Positions 1 through 6,919 of a stretch of 9,688 nt of DNA are shown here, piece after piece. The DNA comes from CAZOMR01 sp964580655. GTDB lineage: Bacteria; RBG-13-61-14; CAZOMR01. The stretch covers positions 1 to 9,688 of the forward strand of contig CAZOMR010000123.1 of NCBI GenBank assembly GCA_964580655.1. Direction: 5' to 3'. The notes beneath the pieces are model-generated. The model worked only from the letters and a program-made list of their open reading frames with translations. It was not told the DNA's origin and made no database searches. The position numbers and the translations under genes were made by a program. Each line of letters starts with the position of its first letter. Position 1 is the stretch's first letter.

Positions 1-7
1 ATGAAGA

Positions 8-2866
8 TTATCGCAGATCGAGCTTGAGGGTGATAATCTGCCCGGGTCGGAATTGTAGCCGGGCTCTTTGCTTATTGAAGGAAAAGTCCACTCCCGAGGC
101 AGGCTTGCCGAGAAGGTCAACAGGCTTGACCTCCCGGATCAAGTCAGAAAAGGTTATCTCCGTTTTTTCCATGCGCGTGCCGGTATTGTAGAGACGCAGG
201 TCAAGGAACTCCGGCCCTGAAATAAAAAGTGCGCTCATGTCAATCCTGGGATTATCAACTGAAAAGAGCCCGGTCCCGCTCTTGATTTTTTTCTCGCCCT
301 CGTCTCTTACCCCGGATACAAATAAAAGGGGCGGAAAGGCATAATGGTGTGCTCTGGCCACCATATTAGCTTCTTCCCAGGAACCCGTGAAGCTCGTGAG
401 CGCATATTCGCACCTGCACTCGCGAAGGCATTGAGCCCCGGGAGCAGTAAGCGGAGGCCCTGCGTCCTGCCTTCTTGTCCTGAGGTCCCCGCGTGAGAGA
501 TAACCTATGCTACGCACCAGGGTGAGGGCAAGCCGTGTCTCTTTCTCAAGCCGCACCGTGTCCACTTCGGCCAGACCGCGGTTAAAAATGCCAATTCCAA
601 AGGCCCCGGAGCTTATGCAGGCAAAAGTCCTCTGTGGAGATGTGGAATAGGTCGCCTCGGTGCCGAATAAAAGGGAGCTGACATTATGCATATCAGGTTT
701 AGGGGCTGGGTTTCCCGGGTCAGTGGACCGCGGAACCGCGGCAAACGCGTTCTCCACCCAAGCCTTTTCCGTGATGAAAGGTGCATCAAATGCTACCTGG
801 AGACGGTGGTCGCGCGCCGTGTTTTTGAACCGGGTGATGAATTCAATCCGCTCGGTATCACCGGCGTAAAGAGTTACCGTGGTCTGGAGCTTGAGTGTGA
901 TAGTCCTCCGGGACCGGGAGTCCCGCGCCCGGTTAAGAGATTCAGGAACCTTGAAACTGTGCTTGATTTCCATGACCGCGGCATGAGGGCCTTTTGCAAT
1001 GAGTCTGGAGGACACCGAATTCGGCTTTGTAACCGAGTCCTCTCTCGACAGGGGATCGAAATTGTATGTGTCCCCCCGATCCGCCACATCAAGGAATTTC
1101 AGCCCATGAATGGTTTGTTTGCGCTTTTTATCTTCAATAGAAAGCGACCCGTCCCCTTCAAGCCTGATGGAATAAACATCGCTTTCCAATAAGTCCTTTG
1201 CGGCCTTGAGTGTCCCGGAGAAACCAGATGCCTTTCCTCGCTTGAGCTTGAATTTTGAGATCGTGAATCCGGAGAATGCTGGAATCCTGGCCGCAACCCG
1301 ATGTCTGGGCAGGCGAAGCACCCTGATCTTCAACTTTTTCAGCCCGGAGGCAACAAGCCGCTCATCCACATCTCTGGCCATCTGATCAGTGTTAACATCC
1401 CTCGGCCTGGTCCCCAGGTCAATCTGGAGTTCCAGTGCCTCGCCGCATTCCCTTACACGGTAACACTGAATAAAAGCCCCGAAGAGCTCCTCGTTTGCAA
1501 ACATTATCATTGCCAGGCTCGCGATAACCCCCGGGACCTCTATCTCGAAGAAATCCTCTTTATCCTTTTTTGTCTCAAGAACCTGGAGCGGAATTTCCAG
1601 TGTTCCGGATTCTTCGGAACCATCCGGCACAACCAGAACCGGGCTATTGGGAATTCGGCCCTCCAACTCGCCGCAAATAATCCCCGGACTCTGGGTCGGC
1701 GTGGGATTCCATAAGCATAGCCCCGGCCCACTATCCTCGATCTTCTCAGCAAGGAATCCCACGGCCTCGTGCGTGAGCCTCTCTGCAAGCTGAATTACTT
1801 TGGCATAGCGGGCTTGCATCTCATCATGCACAGAGTCCACACTGCATCCGCAGATGGAATCATGAGGGTGGTTTGTAAGAAGGAGCTTCCAGAGGTAATG
1901 GAGGAAACCCTCCGGGTTCGGGCCGCCCAGAACCATGGCCCAGCCGGATAGAGGCTCCAGGTAGCGCTCGATCAGGCTCGTGGCCCTGAAGTCCCTCTGT
2001 TTGAGATATAGGCGTGATGATGCCACACTGGGAATAATTACGGTGCGGCTGGATGAGCGGAGTTCGCCTGTCCATTCAGGGAGTTCCTTGAGCACTGGCT
2101 TGAGCTTATTGAAGTAGCTCAATAAACCAGCCATCTCAAAGCTCCATTCGGACTCGATCCCTGTTACCTCTTTCATCCTCTCCGGGATGTGCTCCTCCGG
2201 CTCCCAGTGGTCAGTGCCAAGTGGCAGAAGGTAGACGCCTGAAGGGTCATTCCGACTGAGTCCTGCAAGGAAAAGCCTGAGCCGGTCACGAAGCTCTTTG
2301 GGGTCATCGGGAAAGTTGAAGGTTACGCCATACCCTAGAGGAAGGAATGCGGTAAGCACGAAAGAGCCGTCCGGTGCTTGCCAGCGGAATTGATTCTTCT
2401 TGATCTCCGAGGGCATGCCTCGCCAGACCACTGCGTGTTCAATCCCGAAGCCTTGAAGTATCTGCGGCATCTGTGATGTATGACCGAACATGTCCGGAAG
2501 GTATCCTACCATTGCAGGCTTTATACCATAGCCTTCCGCAACCTCGAATCCGATTTTGAGATTCCGGATCAGGGACTCTCCGGATACCAGGAACTCATCC
2601 GGCAGGATATACCAGGGCCCTATCTCTATGCGTCCACCCTTGATCAGCCGTTCAAGCCTTGAATTTCTGCCACGGATTTCCTCGTAGTCCTCAAGAACAA
2701 TGGTCTGTCCGTCCAGGTAAAAAAACCGGTATTCAGGATCAGCATCCATAATGTCAACCAGCCGATCCATCAGCCGCACAAGGCGTCGGCGAAAGACCTC
2801 CATGGGAAGATACCACTCCCGGTCCCAGTGCGTGTGCGGCATGATCACAAAATGCAATTCAGACAT
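8..2866 (-). CDS. GH38 family alpha-mannosidase
   Basis: Glycoside hydrolase family 38 enzyme that removes alpha-linked mannose with a zinc ion and retention of configuration. The N-terminus carries the family signature HTHWDREW (residues 11-18); H13 and D15 correspond to the zinc ligands H90 and D92 of Golgi mannosidase II. D125 in GYLPDMFGHT fits the catalytic nucleophile, and H335-D336 in NHPHDSI fits the fourth zinc ligand in the middle helical domain. The rest (about 390-952) is the beta-sandwich C-terminal region. At 952 residues it has normal length for the family and looks complete. There is no signal peptide, so it should act in the cytoplasm, as do bacterial mannosylglycerate hydrolases (MngB) and related enzymes. 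The ATG is preceded by GAGG with 10 bases spacing. It lies 54 bases downstream of the thermonuclease gene on the same strand, probably in one transcript. The substrate cannot be told from sequence. Confidence 0.93.
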   Translation of the reverse strand: MSELHFVIMPHTHWDREWYLPMEVFRRRLVRLMDRLVDIMDADPEYRFFYLDGQTIVLEDYEEIRGRNSRLERLIKGGRIEIGPWYILPDEFLVSGESLIRNLKIGFEVAEGYGIKPAMVGYLPDMFGHTSQMPQILQGFGIEHAVVWRGMPSEIKKNQFRWQAPDGSFVLTAFLPLGYGVTFNFPDDPKELRDRLRLFLAGLSRNDPSGVYLLPLGTDHWEPEEHIPERMKEVTGIESEWSFEMAGLLSYFNKLKPVLKELPEWTGELRSSSRTVIIPSVASSRLYLKQRDFRATSLIERYLEPLSGWAMVLGGPNPEGFLHYLWKLLLTNHPHDSICGCSVDSVHDEMQARYAKVIQLAERLTHEAVGFLAEKIEDSGPGLCLWNPTPTQSPGIICGELEGRIPNSPVLVVPDGSEESGTLEIPLQVLETKKDKEDFFEIEVPGVIASLAMIMFANEELFGAFIQCYRVRECGEALELQIDLGTRPRDVNTDQMARDVDERLVASGLKKLKIRVLRLPRHRVAARIPAFSGFTISKFKLKRGKASGFSGTLKAAKDLLESDVYSIRLEGDGSLSIEDKKRKQTIHGLKFLDVADRGDTYNFDPLSREDSVTKPNSVSSRLIAKGPHAAVMEIKHSFKVPESLNRARDSRSRRTITLKLQTTVTLYAGDTERIEFITRFKNTARDHRLQVAFDAPFITEKAWVENAFAAVPRSTDPGNPAPKPDMHNVSSLLFGTEATYSTSPQRTFACISSGAFGIGIFNRGLAEVDTVRLEKETRLALTLVRSIGYLSRGDLRTRRQDAGPPLTAPGAQCLRECRCEYALTSFTGSWEEANMVARAHHYAFPPLLFVSGVRDEGEKKIKSGTGLFSVDNPRIDMSALFISGPEFLDLRLYNTGTRMEKTEITFSDLIREVKPVDLLGKPASGVDFSFNKQRARLQFRPGQIITLKLDLR

Positions 2867-2920
2867 ATCGGTCTGGCCTCATTCAATTCAGGCCGGAGAA
2901 CTGAAAAGCGGCTGGAGGCT

Positions 2921-3601
2921 TCACGGGGAAGCTTTTGATTGCGGAATGCATGCCGGGCAAGGCTTGCGCTTTTCCTGCGCCTCGTCTTTGCTCGAAAAAA
3001 TGATGATGTCCTCGGATTTATATTTGTCCAGAACCCTGCAACCTGCGCGGTGAAAAATATCATCGTGCTTCCAGCCCACGTATACCTCCAGCTTTCGCTC
3101 AGCCTGCGCCCCCGGTTTCAATAAAAGCCATATACCCAGCTTTTCATTCCTCGCGTAGTCCTCCAGGCTCTGCAAATTTTTCAGCCGCGCACAAGGCCGC
3201 CTGGTGTCCACGCAAGCATACCCCTTTTTGACCATCTCTTCATTGAGGCAGGTTTTCCCAAGATAGGCCACGCATACCCAGCGACCCGCCGTGTCCAGCT
3301 CCGGCCGGTTGTCCTTGTTGTCGAACTTGAGCATCACCTTCTTACCAAGGATCAATTCCGAAAGCACCTTCCTGGCCTCTTCATAAAGCGGCTCATCCTT
3401 GTCCGGAGCGTCAATCCCCACAAGCCGCACCCTCTGGCCCTTCCCCTGCCAGATCACCACAAAGCTGTCCCCGCTCTTCACTTCCTTGACCCGAACCTTA
3501 TTCACGCGGTCATACCGGAACCCGAAAGATGAGGATAATAAAAGCCCGACCAGAATCAAAATCCTGGGATTCATGAGCTTACTGAACATAAACGCAATCA
3601 T
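2921..3601 (-). CDS. Thermonuclease (SNase-like) with C-terminal Cys/His metal-binding-like tail
   Basis: Staphylococcal-nuclease-fold protein, expected to cleave DNA or RNA outside the cytoplasm with calcium. Residues 10-27 form a hydrophobic stretch after a short basic start, consistent with a signal peptide or membrane anchor. The nuclease domain covers about 35-160: D45 (GDSF), R59 and D64 in VRLVGIDAPD, and R107 in TAGRW match D21, R35, D40 and R87 of the staphylococcal enzyme. The position of catalytic Glu43 is D67, a conservative but usually activity-lowering change. The C-terminus (about 171-220, VYVGWKHDDIFHRAGC then KPCPAC) has H184, C188, C215 and C218 and resembles the small Ada-type zinc-binding module often fused to such nucleases. 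The ATG at 3601 has GAAG/GAAGG about 9 bases upstream; in-frame ATG codons at residues 5 and 10 are alternatives, and residue 10 would give a more typical signal peptide. Confidence 0.85.
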   Translation of the reverse strand: MIAFMFSKLMNPRILILVGLLLSSSFGFRYDRVNKVRVKEVKSGDSFVVIWQGKGQRVRLVGIDAPDKDEPLYEEARKVLSELILGKKVMLKFDNKDNRPELDTAGRWVCVAYLGKTCLNEEMVKKGYACVDTRRPCARLKNLQSLEDYARNEKLGIWLLLKPGAQAERKLEVYVGWKHDDIFHRAGCRVLDKYKSEDIIIFSSKDEAQEKRKPCPACIPQSKASP

Positions 3602-3622
3602 AGCACTCAGCCTTCAAAAAGC

Positions 3623-3629
3623 AAGGAGG
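3623..3629 (+). promoter_or_regulatory. Strong Shine-Dalgarno AAGGAGG without an assigned gene
   Basis: A perfect AAGGAGG lies 50 bases upstream of gmhA, too far to serve its ATG. Seven bases after it is TTG (3637), which opens a 10-codon reading frame ending in TAA at 3667-3669, ten bases before the gmhA start. It may drive a leader peptide. If instead the promoter at 3637-3665 is used, this site is not transcribed, so the two readings exclude each other. Confidence 0.3.
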
Positions 3630-3636
3630 AAAAACC

Positions 3637-3665
3637 TTGATTCCTGCTTCTGCTTGGTCTAAAAT
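3637..3665 (+). promoter_or_regulatory. Candidate sigma70 promoter for the gmhA operon
   Basis: TTGATT (3637-3642), a 17-base spacer, then TAAAAT (3660-3665). The -10 box matches 5 of 6 consensus bases and the -35 box 4 of 6, with ideal spacing. Transcription would begin near 3672, leaving only 7-9 bases before the gmhA ATG, so the message would be almost leaderless. That is a reason for doubt; the true promoter may lie further upstream in the divergent gap or inside the thermonuclease gene. Confidence 0.35.
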
Positions 3666-3679
3666 GTAAGAAGAATCAC

Positions 3680-4276
3680 ATGGGACAGGATAAGATCATT
3701 CAGGAGGTTCGGGCGCGGCTTTCGGCCGGAAGCGAGTTATTCTTGAAGTTTTCAGAACATAGTGCACAAGCGCTTGTGCAGGCCGCCCAGGAAGTAGCGC
3801 GGGTGCTGAAGGCCGGCAATAAGCTTCTCCTTTTTGGAAACGGCGGTTCTGCCTCGCAGTCCCAGCATATCGCGGCGGAGTTCGTGAACAAGATGATAAG
3901 ACAGAGGCCTGCGCTCGCCGCGATCGCACTTAACACCGATACATCCATACTTACGAGCGTAAGCAATGATGAGAGCTTTGACCAGGTCTTTGCCCGGCAG
4001 ATCGAGGCGCTCGGCCAGCCCGGTGATCTTGCCTGGGCCTTTTCCACGAGCGGCAACTCGCCGAATGTAATTAGAGCGCTTGAGGCCGCCAGGGACCAGG
4101 GCCTTTTCCGGTTCGGTCTTGCAGGAAGACCCGGCTCGCTCATGGAGAATGAGACCGATCTCTGCCTGTTCGTGGAATCCCGGGACACCCCACGCATCCA
4201 GGAGGTGCACCTTGCGGCCGGGCATATCATCTGCGAGATAGCTGAAGAAATCATGTTCGGGGAACTGAAATCTTGA
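3680..4276 (+). CDS. gmhA: Sedoheptulose-7-phosphate isomerase (phosphoheptose isomerase)
   Basis: SIS-domain isomerase converting sedoheptulose 7-phosphate to D-glycero-D-manno-heptose 7-phosphate, the first step of ADP-heptose synthesis for the LPS inner core; cytoplasmic. The whole 198-residue length matches the family (E. coli 192). The sugar-phosphate loop is FGNGGSAS (52-59), the second is STSGNSPNV (122-130). H63, E67, Q174 and H182 align with the E. coli zinc and catalytic residues H61, E65, Q172 and H180, all kept. Residue 60 is Gln where the family usually has Asp (GGSxxDxxH), and it is worth noting. The ATG at 3680 has only a weak TAAGAAG ahead of it. The stop overlaps the TTG start of the next gene by 4 bases (TTGA), so the two are probably translationally coupled. 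The later ADP-heptose genes (hldE, gmhB) are not in the window. Confidence 0.92.
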   Translation: MGQDKIIQEVRARLSAGSELFLKFSEHSAQALVQAAQEVARVLKAGNKLLLFGNGGSASQSQHIAAEFVNKMIRQRPALAAIALNTDTSILTSVSNDESFDQVFARQIEALGQPGDLAWAFSTSGNSPNVIRALEAARDQGLFRFGLAGRPGSLMENETDLCLFVESRDTPRIQEVHLAAGHIICEIAEEIMFGELKS

Positions 4277-5229
4277 AGAAGAAAAAGATCAAGCCGCTCG
4301 ACCCCTCCGGGATCAGGACAACCTCATTGAAAAAGACCAGGCGCAAGGTAAAGATCAAGGAATTTGCAAAACCCCTGAAGGCCGGAATGACCATGAGCCG
4401 GTTCCTTGATGGGCTCCCGGATATCCTTGCGGCAAAAGAGTTGAAGGAATTGGCGGAGGCAATCGCCCGCGCAAGCCGCGGGGAGAAAATGATCATCCTG
4501 GCAATGGGAGCGCACCTGATAAAGGTCGGGCTGTCACCCTTGATCGTGGATCTTTTCGAGCAGGGCATTGTATCCGCAGTGGCGCTGAACGGTGCTGGTG
4601 CAGTCCACGATTTCGAGATCGCGCTTACAGGCAGGACATCGGAGGATGTGGCCGAGGCCATAGAGAACGGGTCTTTCGGGATGGCGCGGGAGACAGGGTC
4701 GGGCCTGAACCAGGCCGCAATTCGCTGTCTCAAGGATGATGTGGGACTGGGAGAAGCCTTCGGAGCCGCGATCTGGGAAGGTGATTTTCCTTACAAAAAA
4801 CAGAGCATCCTGGCGCAGGCCTTCAGGCTTAACCTCCCGGCAACGGTGCATGTGGCAGTTGGCACGGACATACATCACATGCACCCGCAGGCTGACGGGG
4901 CCGCGATAGGCAAGGGCACGCTCTATGATTTCAGGCTTTTCGCGGCATGCGTGGCAAAGCTCAGGCGCGGTGTTTTTCTCAACATAGGCTCCGCCGTGAT
5001 CTTGCCGGAGGTGTTCCTCAAAGCGCTGAGCCTGGCCCGGAACCTCGGGTATCCTGCGCGTGATTTCCTGGCGGTGAACATGGATTTCATCCAGCACTAT
5101 CGGCCTACGGTCAATGTCACTGAGCGGCCGGTGGCCCATTCCGGCAGAGGTATCAGGCTGACCGGGCACCACGAGATAATGGTCCCGCTTCTCTTTGCCG
5201 CGGTCAAGGAAGCACTGAGAAAAAAATAA
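4273..5229 (+). CDS. Deoxyhypusine-synthase-like conserved protein
   Basis: A 318-residue protein I recognise only as belonging to the bacterial deoxyhypusine-synthase-like group (NAD-binding DHS-like Rossmann fold). The supporting blocks are ALNGAGAVHDFEIAL (104-118), ETGSGLNQAA (140-149), GTDIHHMHPQADGAAIGKG (197-215) and NIGSAVILPEVFLKAL (237-252). Bacteria lack eIF5A, so true hypusine formation is not expected; bacterial relatives include homospermidine-synthase-like and uncharacterised enzymes, and the reaction here is unknown. I cannot point with confidence to the active-site lysine of authentic DHS. The start is TTG, overlapping the gmhA stop as TTGA, with GGGGAA 8 bases upstream; the lysine-rich N-terminus leads into KVKIKEFAKP, which looks like genuine family sequence, so the first ATG-coded Met (residue 39) would start too late. 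The coupling to gmhA suggests a role near heptose or envelope metabolism. No signal peptide; cytoplasmic. Confidence 0.65.
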   Translation: MKKKKIKPLDPSGIRTTSLKKTRRKVKIKEFAKPLKAGMTMSRFLDGLPDILAAKELKELAEAIARASRGEKMIILAMGAHLIKVGLSPLIVDLFEQGIVSAVALNGAGAVHDFEIALTGRTSEDVAEAIENGSFGMARETGSGLNQAAIRCLKDDVGLGEAFGAAIWEGDFPYKKQSILAQAFRLNLPATVHVAVGTDIHHMHPQADGAAIGKGTLYDFRLFAACVAKLRRGVFLNIGSAVILPEVFLKALSLARNLGYPARDFLAVNMDFIQHYRPTVNVTERPVAHSGRGIRLTGHHEIMVPLLFAAVKEALRKK

Positions 5230-5239
5230 GGGGGATGCG

Positions 5240-5677
5240 ATGGCTCAGGAGGATGATACGAGGAAGAGAATCCTGGTTGTGGACGACACGGAGATCTTTC
5301 GAGTGCTAATGCAGGACCTTCTGGAAAAGAGCGGTTACGAAGTGATCACAGCCAAAGACGGCCTGGAGGCGCTCCAGACCATAAAACACGAGATGCCCAA
5401 CCTGCACCTGGTGCTTCTTGATCTTTTGCTTCCCAAGATGACCGGGTTCGATGTGCTCCGGGAGATCCGCCAGGGCAAAATGGGCAAAGACCTTCGGATT
5501 CTCGTGATAACAAATGTTTTCAAGGATGCCGCGCAGATCGAGCGGGTGAAAGAGCTGGGAGCAAATGGCTACATATCCAAGGATTTGAATGCGAGCGAGA
5601 TTGTAGACCGGATTCAAAGGACTCTGTCCGAGGGGTCTGAGGGATTCGAAGGTTCTGGGGAAGAAGATAATCAATGA
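5240..5677 (+). CDS. Single-domain response regulator (CheY-like receiver)
   Basis: A 145-residue receiver domain with no output domain. It shows all key residues: acidic pair D15-D16 (VVDD), phospho-acceptor D61 (LLDLLLPKMTGFDVL), switch residue T91 (VIT) and K114 (YISKD). It would be phosphorylated by a histidine kinase encoded elsewhere and act through protein contacts in the cytoplasm. After about residue 129 comes a short Ser/Glu/Gly-rich acidic tail (SEGSEGFEGSGEED) that is probably disordered. The ATG follows the preceding stop by 10 bases and has a good AGGGGG ribosome binding site 5 bases away. A cyclic-nucleotide-binding protein follows after 15 bases, so the two single-domain signalling proteins are likely made together. 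Family assignment is certain; the partner and target are not known. Confidence 0.93.
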   Translation: MAQEDDTRKRILVVDDTEIFRVLMQDLLEKSGYEVITAKDGLEALQTIKHEMPNLHLVLLDLLLPKMTGFDVLREIRQGKMGKDLRILVITNVFKDAAQIERVKELGANGYISKDLNASEIVDRIQRTLSEGSEGFEGSGEEDNQ

Positions 5678-5692
5678 ATAAGGGGATCAGAA

Positions 5693-6193
5693 ATGGCTGA
5701 AAAGGACATGCTGGCTGAGAGCGAGCTTTTTCATGGTCTGGATGACATGGACTTGAAAAAGGTGCGGGCCATTGCCAGAGAAAGGTATTTCCTTGAGAAC
5801 GAGATTGTCTTTTTCGAGGGCGATGAAGGCGAGTCCATGTATTTGATCCTGGAAGGCACGGTGCGTGTGGAGAGAGGCGAAGGCGGACCAGAGGGGTCTG
5901 CTGGAACAGTGGAAGTGGTCGCTATTCTCTATCCTCGCGATGTGTTCGGCGAGATAGCGATCATGGACCGCGAAACTCGCTCGGCTACAGTGGCCGCGAA
6001 TGAAGCGCTTAAGGCCCTGGAGATACAGCGCAAGGATTTCGAAGAACTCCTGGCCTCGGACAAGGATCTTGCCCTGAAGTGCTACAGGAATTTTATCCGC
6101 GTGCTTTGCCACAGGCTTCGCTCAACAAACGAGAGCCTTGCATTCTCCCGAGCCCTGCTTGAAGGCCTGATGGCAAAAGAGAGGGAAGGCTGA
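5693..6193 (+). CDS. Cyclic nucleotide-binding domain protein without DNA-binding domain
   Basis: A 166-residue protein made of one Crp/cNMP-binding beta-barrel (about 8-125) followed by a helical end. ELFHGLDDMDLKKV (11-24) is the usual opening of the domain and the phosphate-binding cassette is FGEIAIMDRETRSATVAA (85-102), with E87 and R96-S97 in the places that bind the ribose-phosphate in CRP. A ligand such as cAMP or cGMP is therefore possible. A Gly/Glu-rich loop (about 60-74) is inserted before it. The chain ends at 166 with no helix-turn-helix, so it is not a transcription factor; stand-alone domains of this kind usually act by protein contact or are uncharacterised. AGGGGA lies 7 bases before the ATG. 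It sits 15 bases after the receiver gene and just before a protein of unknown role, in the same operon. Confidence 0.9.
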   Translation: MAEKDMLAESELFHGLDDMDLKKVRAIARERYFLENEIVFFEGDEGESMYLILEGTVRVERGEGGPEGSAGTVEVVAILYPRDVFGEIAIMDRETRSATVAANEALKALEIQRKDFEELLASDKDLALKCYRNFIRVLCHRLRSTNESLAFSRALLEGLMAKEREG

Positions 6194-6200
6194 AAGGAGG
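6193..6200 (+). promoter_or_regulatory. Ribosome binding site that decides the start at 6209
   Basis: AAAGGAGG is a near-perfect Shine-Dalgarno site. Two in-frame TTG codons follow: 6203, only 2 bases away and too close, and 6209, 8 bases away and ideal. It therefore favours 6209 as the start of the next gene. Confidence 0.7.
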
Positions 6201-6208
6201 ACTTGGCT

Positions 6209-6919
6209 TTGTTTAAAGGCCATCCATGGGAAGGCGAGACATTCGGACCGGCGGAATACTACTGGTTCATGCGCCGCGGTTATGTGATGAACATACTCTT
6301 TGACCTCAATTTTAAGCCGTTCCTGGATTTCTGCAAAAAAGAGCGAATCCCGACAAACCAGCTATTGATGAAGGTCTCGTCCCGGCTCAGCCAGAAGTAT
6401 CTTCCGCAATATGTGGTCGCCCTGAACAGGAAGGCCTATCCCGCGAGGTATCCGGCCGGATATGTGAGAAAGCTCCATCCTGACCGGGACATGCTGGAGT
6501 GGATCGCGGTGCGCGAGAAGGAAGACTATTTTGTAGAGCGTGGGGTAAGGGATGACATCCAGCCATTGATGTTTTTCTTGATGACACGCCTGCCGCGGGT
6601 TGCGCTTTTCCTTGCACGCTGGTTTTTTGCAAGAAAAGAGATCAAGGATCAATATGCCCTGACGGTTACGCGCAATCCTTTAAGAAGCCTTGGAGCCCAG
6701 GTGATCTTCCACGGCACCCACTATCGCACCTATATCATGGCCATCCCGTTCGGCGAGAAGGTCAAGGCATGCTTTGGCGCGCCGCACGCCTTCGGCAATA
6801 TTGACTTTTACGAGGAATTTCTCAATGAATACAAGAAGGCCATAGAACAACCGGAGACCATTCCCCGCGAACTTGTAGAAAAGAAATACAAGGCCAGGCA
6901 TCCCCGATCCGACTCATGA
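6209..6919 (+). CDS. Unrecognised protein, possible CAT/E2-acyltransferase-like fold
   Basis: A 236-residue cytoplasmic protein, read from TTG at 6209 (an upstream in-frame TTG at 6203 would add two residues but sits too near the AAAGGAGG site). I do not recognise it with certainty. The run NILFDLNFKPFLDFCKKER near the N-terminus, the later NPLRSLGAQVIFHGTHYR, and the end GAPHAFGNIDFYEEFLNEYK recall the catalytic domain of 2-oxoacid dehydrogenase E2 / chloramphenicol acetyltransferases, where a HxxxDG motif is followed by a helix with F and N. Here the spacing is H-x5-D without Gly, so if the fold is right the active site is changed and the activity may be different or lost. A hydrophobic stretch (about residues 122-142, LMFFLMTRLPRVALFLARWFF) is interrupted by arginines and is probably an amphipathic helix rather than a membrane span. 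Its stop overlaps the following start by 4 bases (ATGA). Confidence 0.6.
   Translation: MFKGHPWEGETFGPAEYYWFMRRGYVMNILFDLNFKPFLDFCKKERIPTNQLLMKVSSRLSQKYLPQYVVALNRKAYPARYPAGYVRKLHPDRDMLEWIAVREKEDYFVERGVRDDIQPLMFFLMTRLPRVALFLARWFFARKEIKDQYALTVTRNPLRSLGAQVIFHGTHYRTYIMAIPFGEKVKACFGAPHAFGNIDFYEEFLNEYKKAIEQPETIPRELVEKKYKARHPRSDS

Noticed and set aside
686..1714. Open frames on the plus strand opposite the mannosidase gene
   Set aside because: They lie antisense to a gene with clear family motifs through its length, have no ribosome binding site, and give Arg/Pro/Ser-rich products without known motifs.
6203..6205. TTG at 6203 as the start of the unrecognised CAT-like gene
   Set aside because: Only 2 bases from the AAAGGAGG site; TTG at 6209 has the ideal 8-base spacing.
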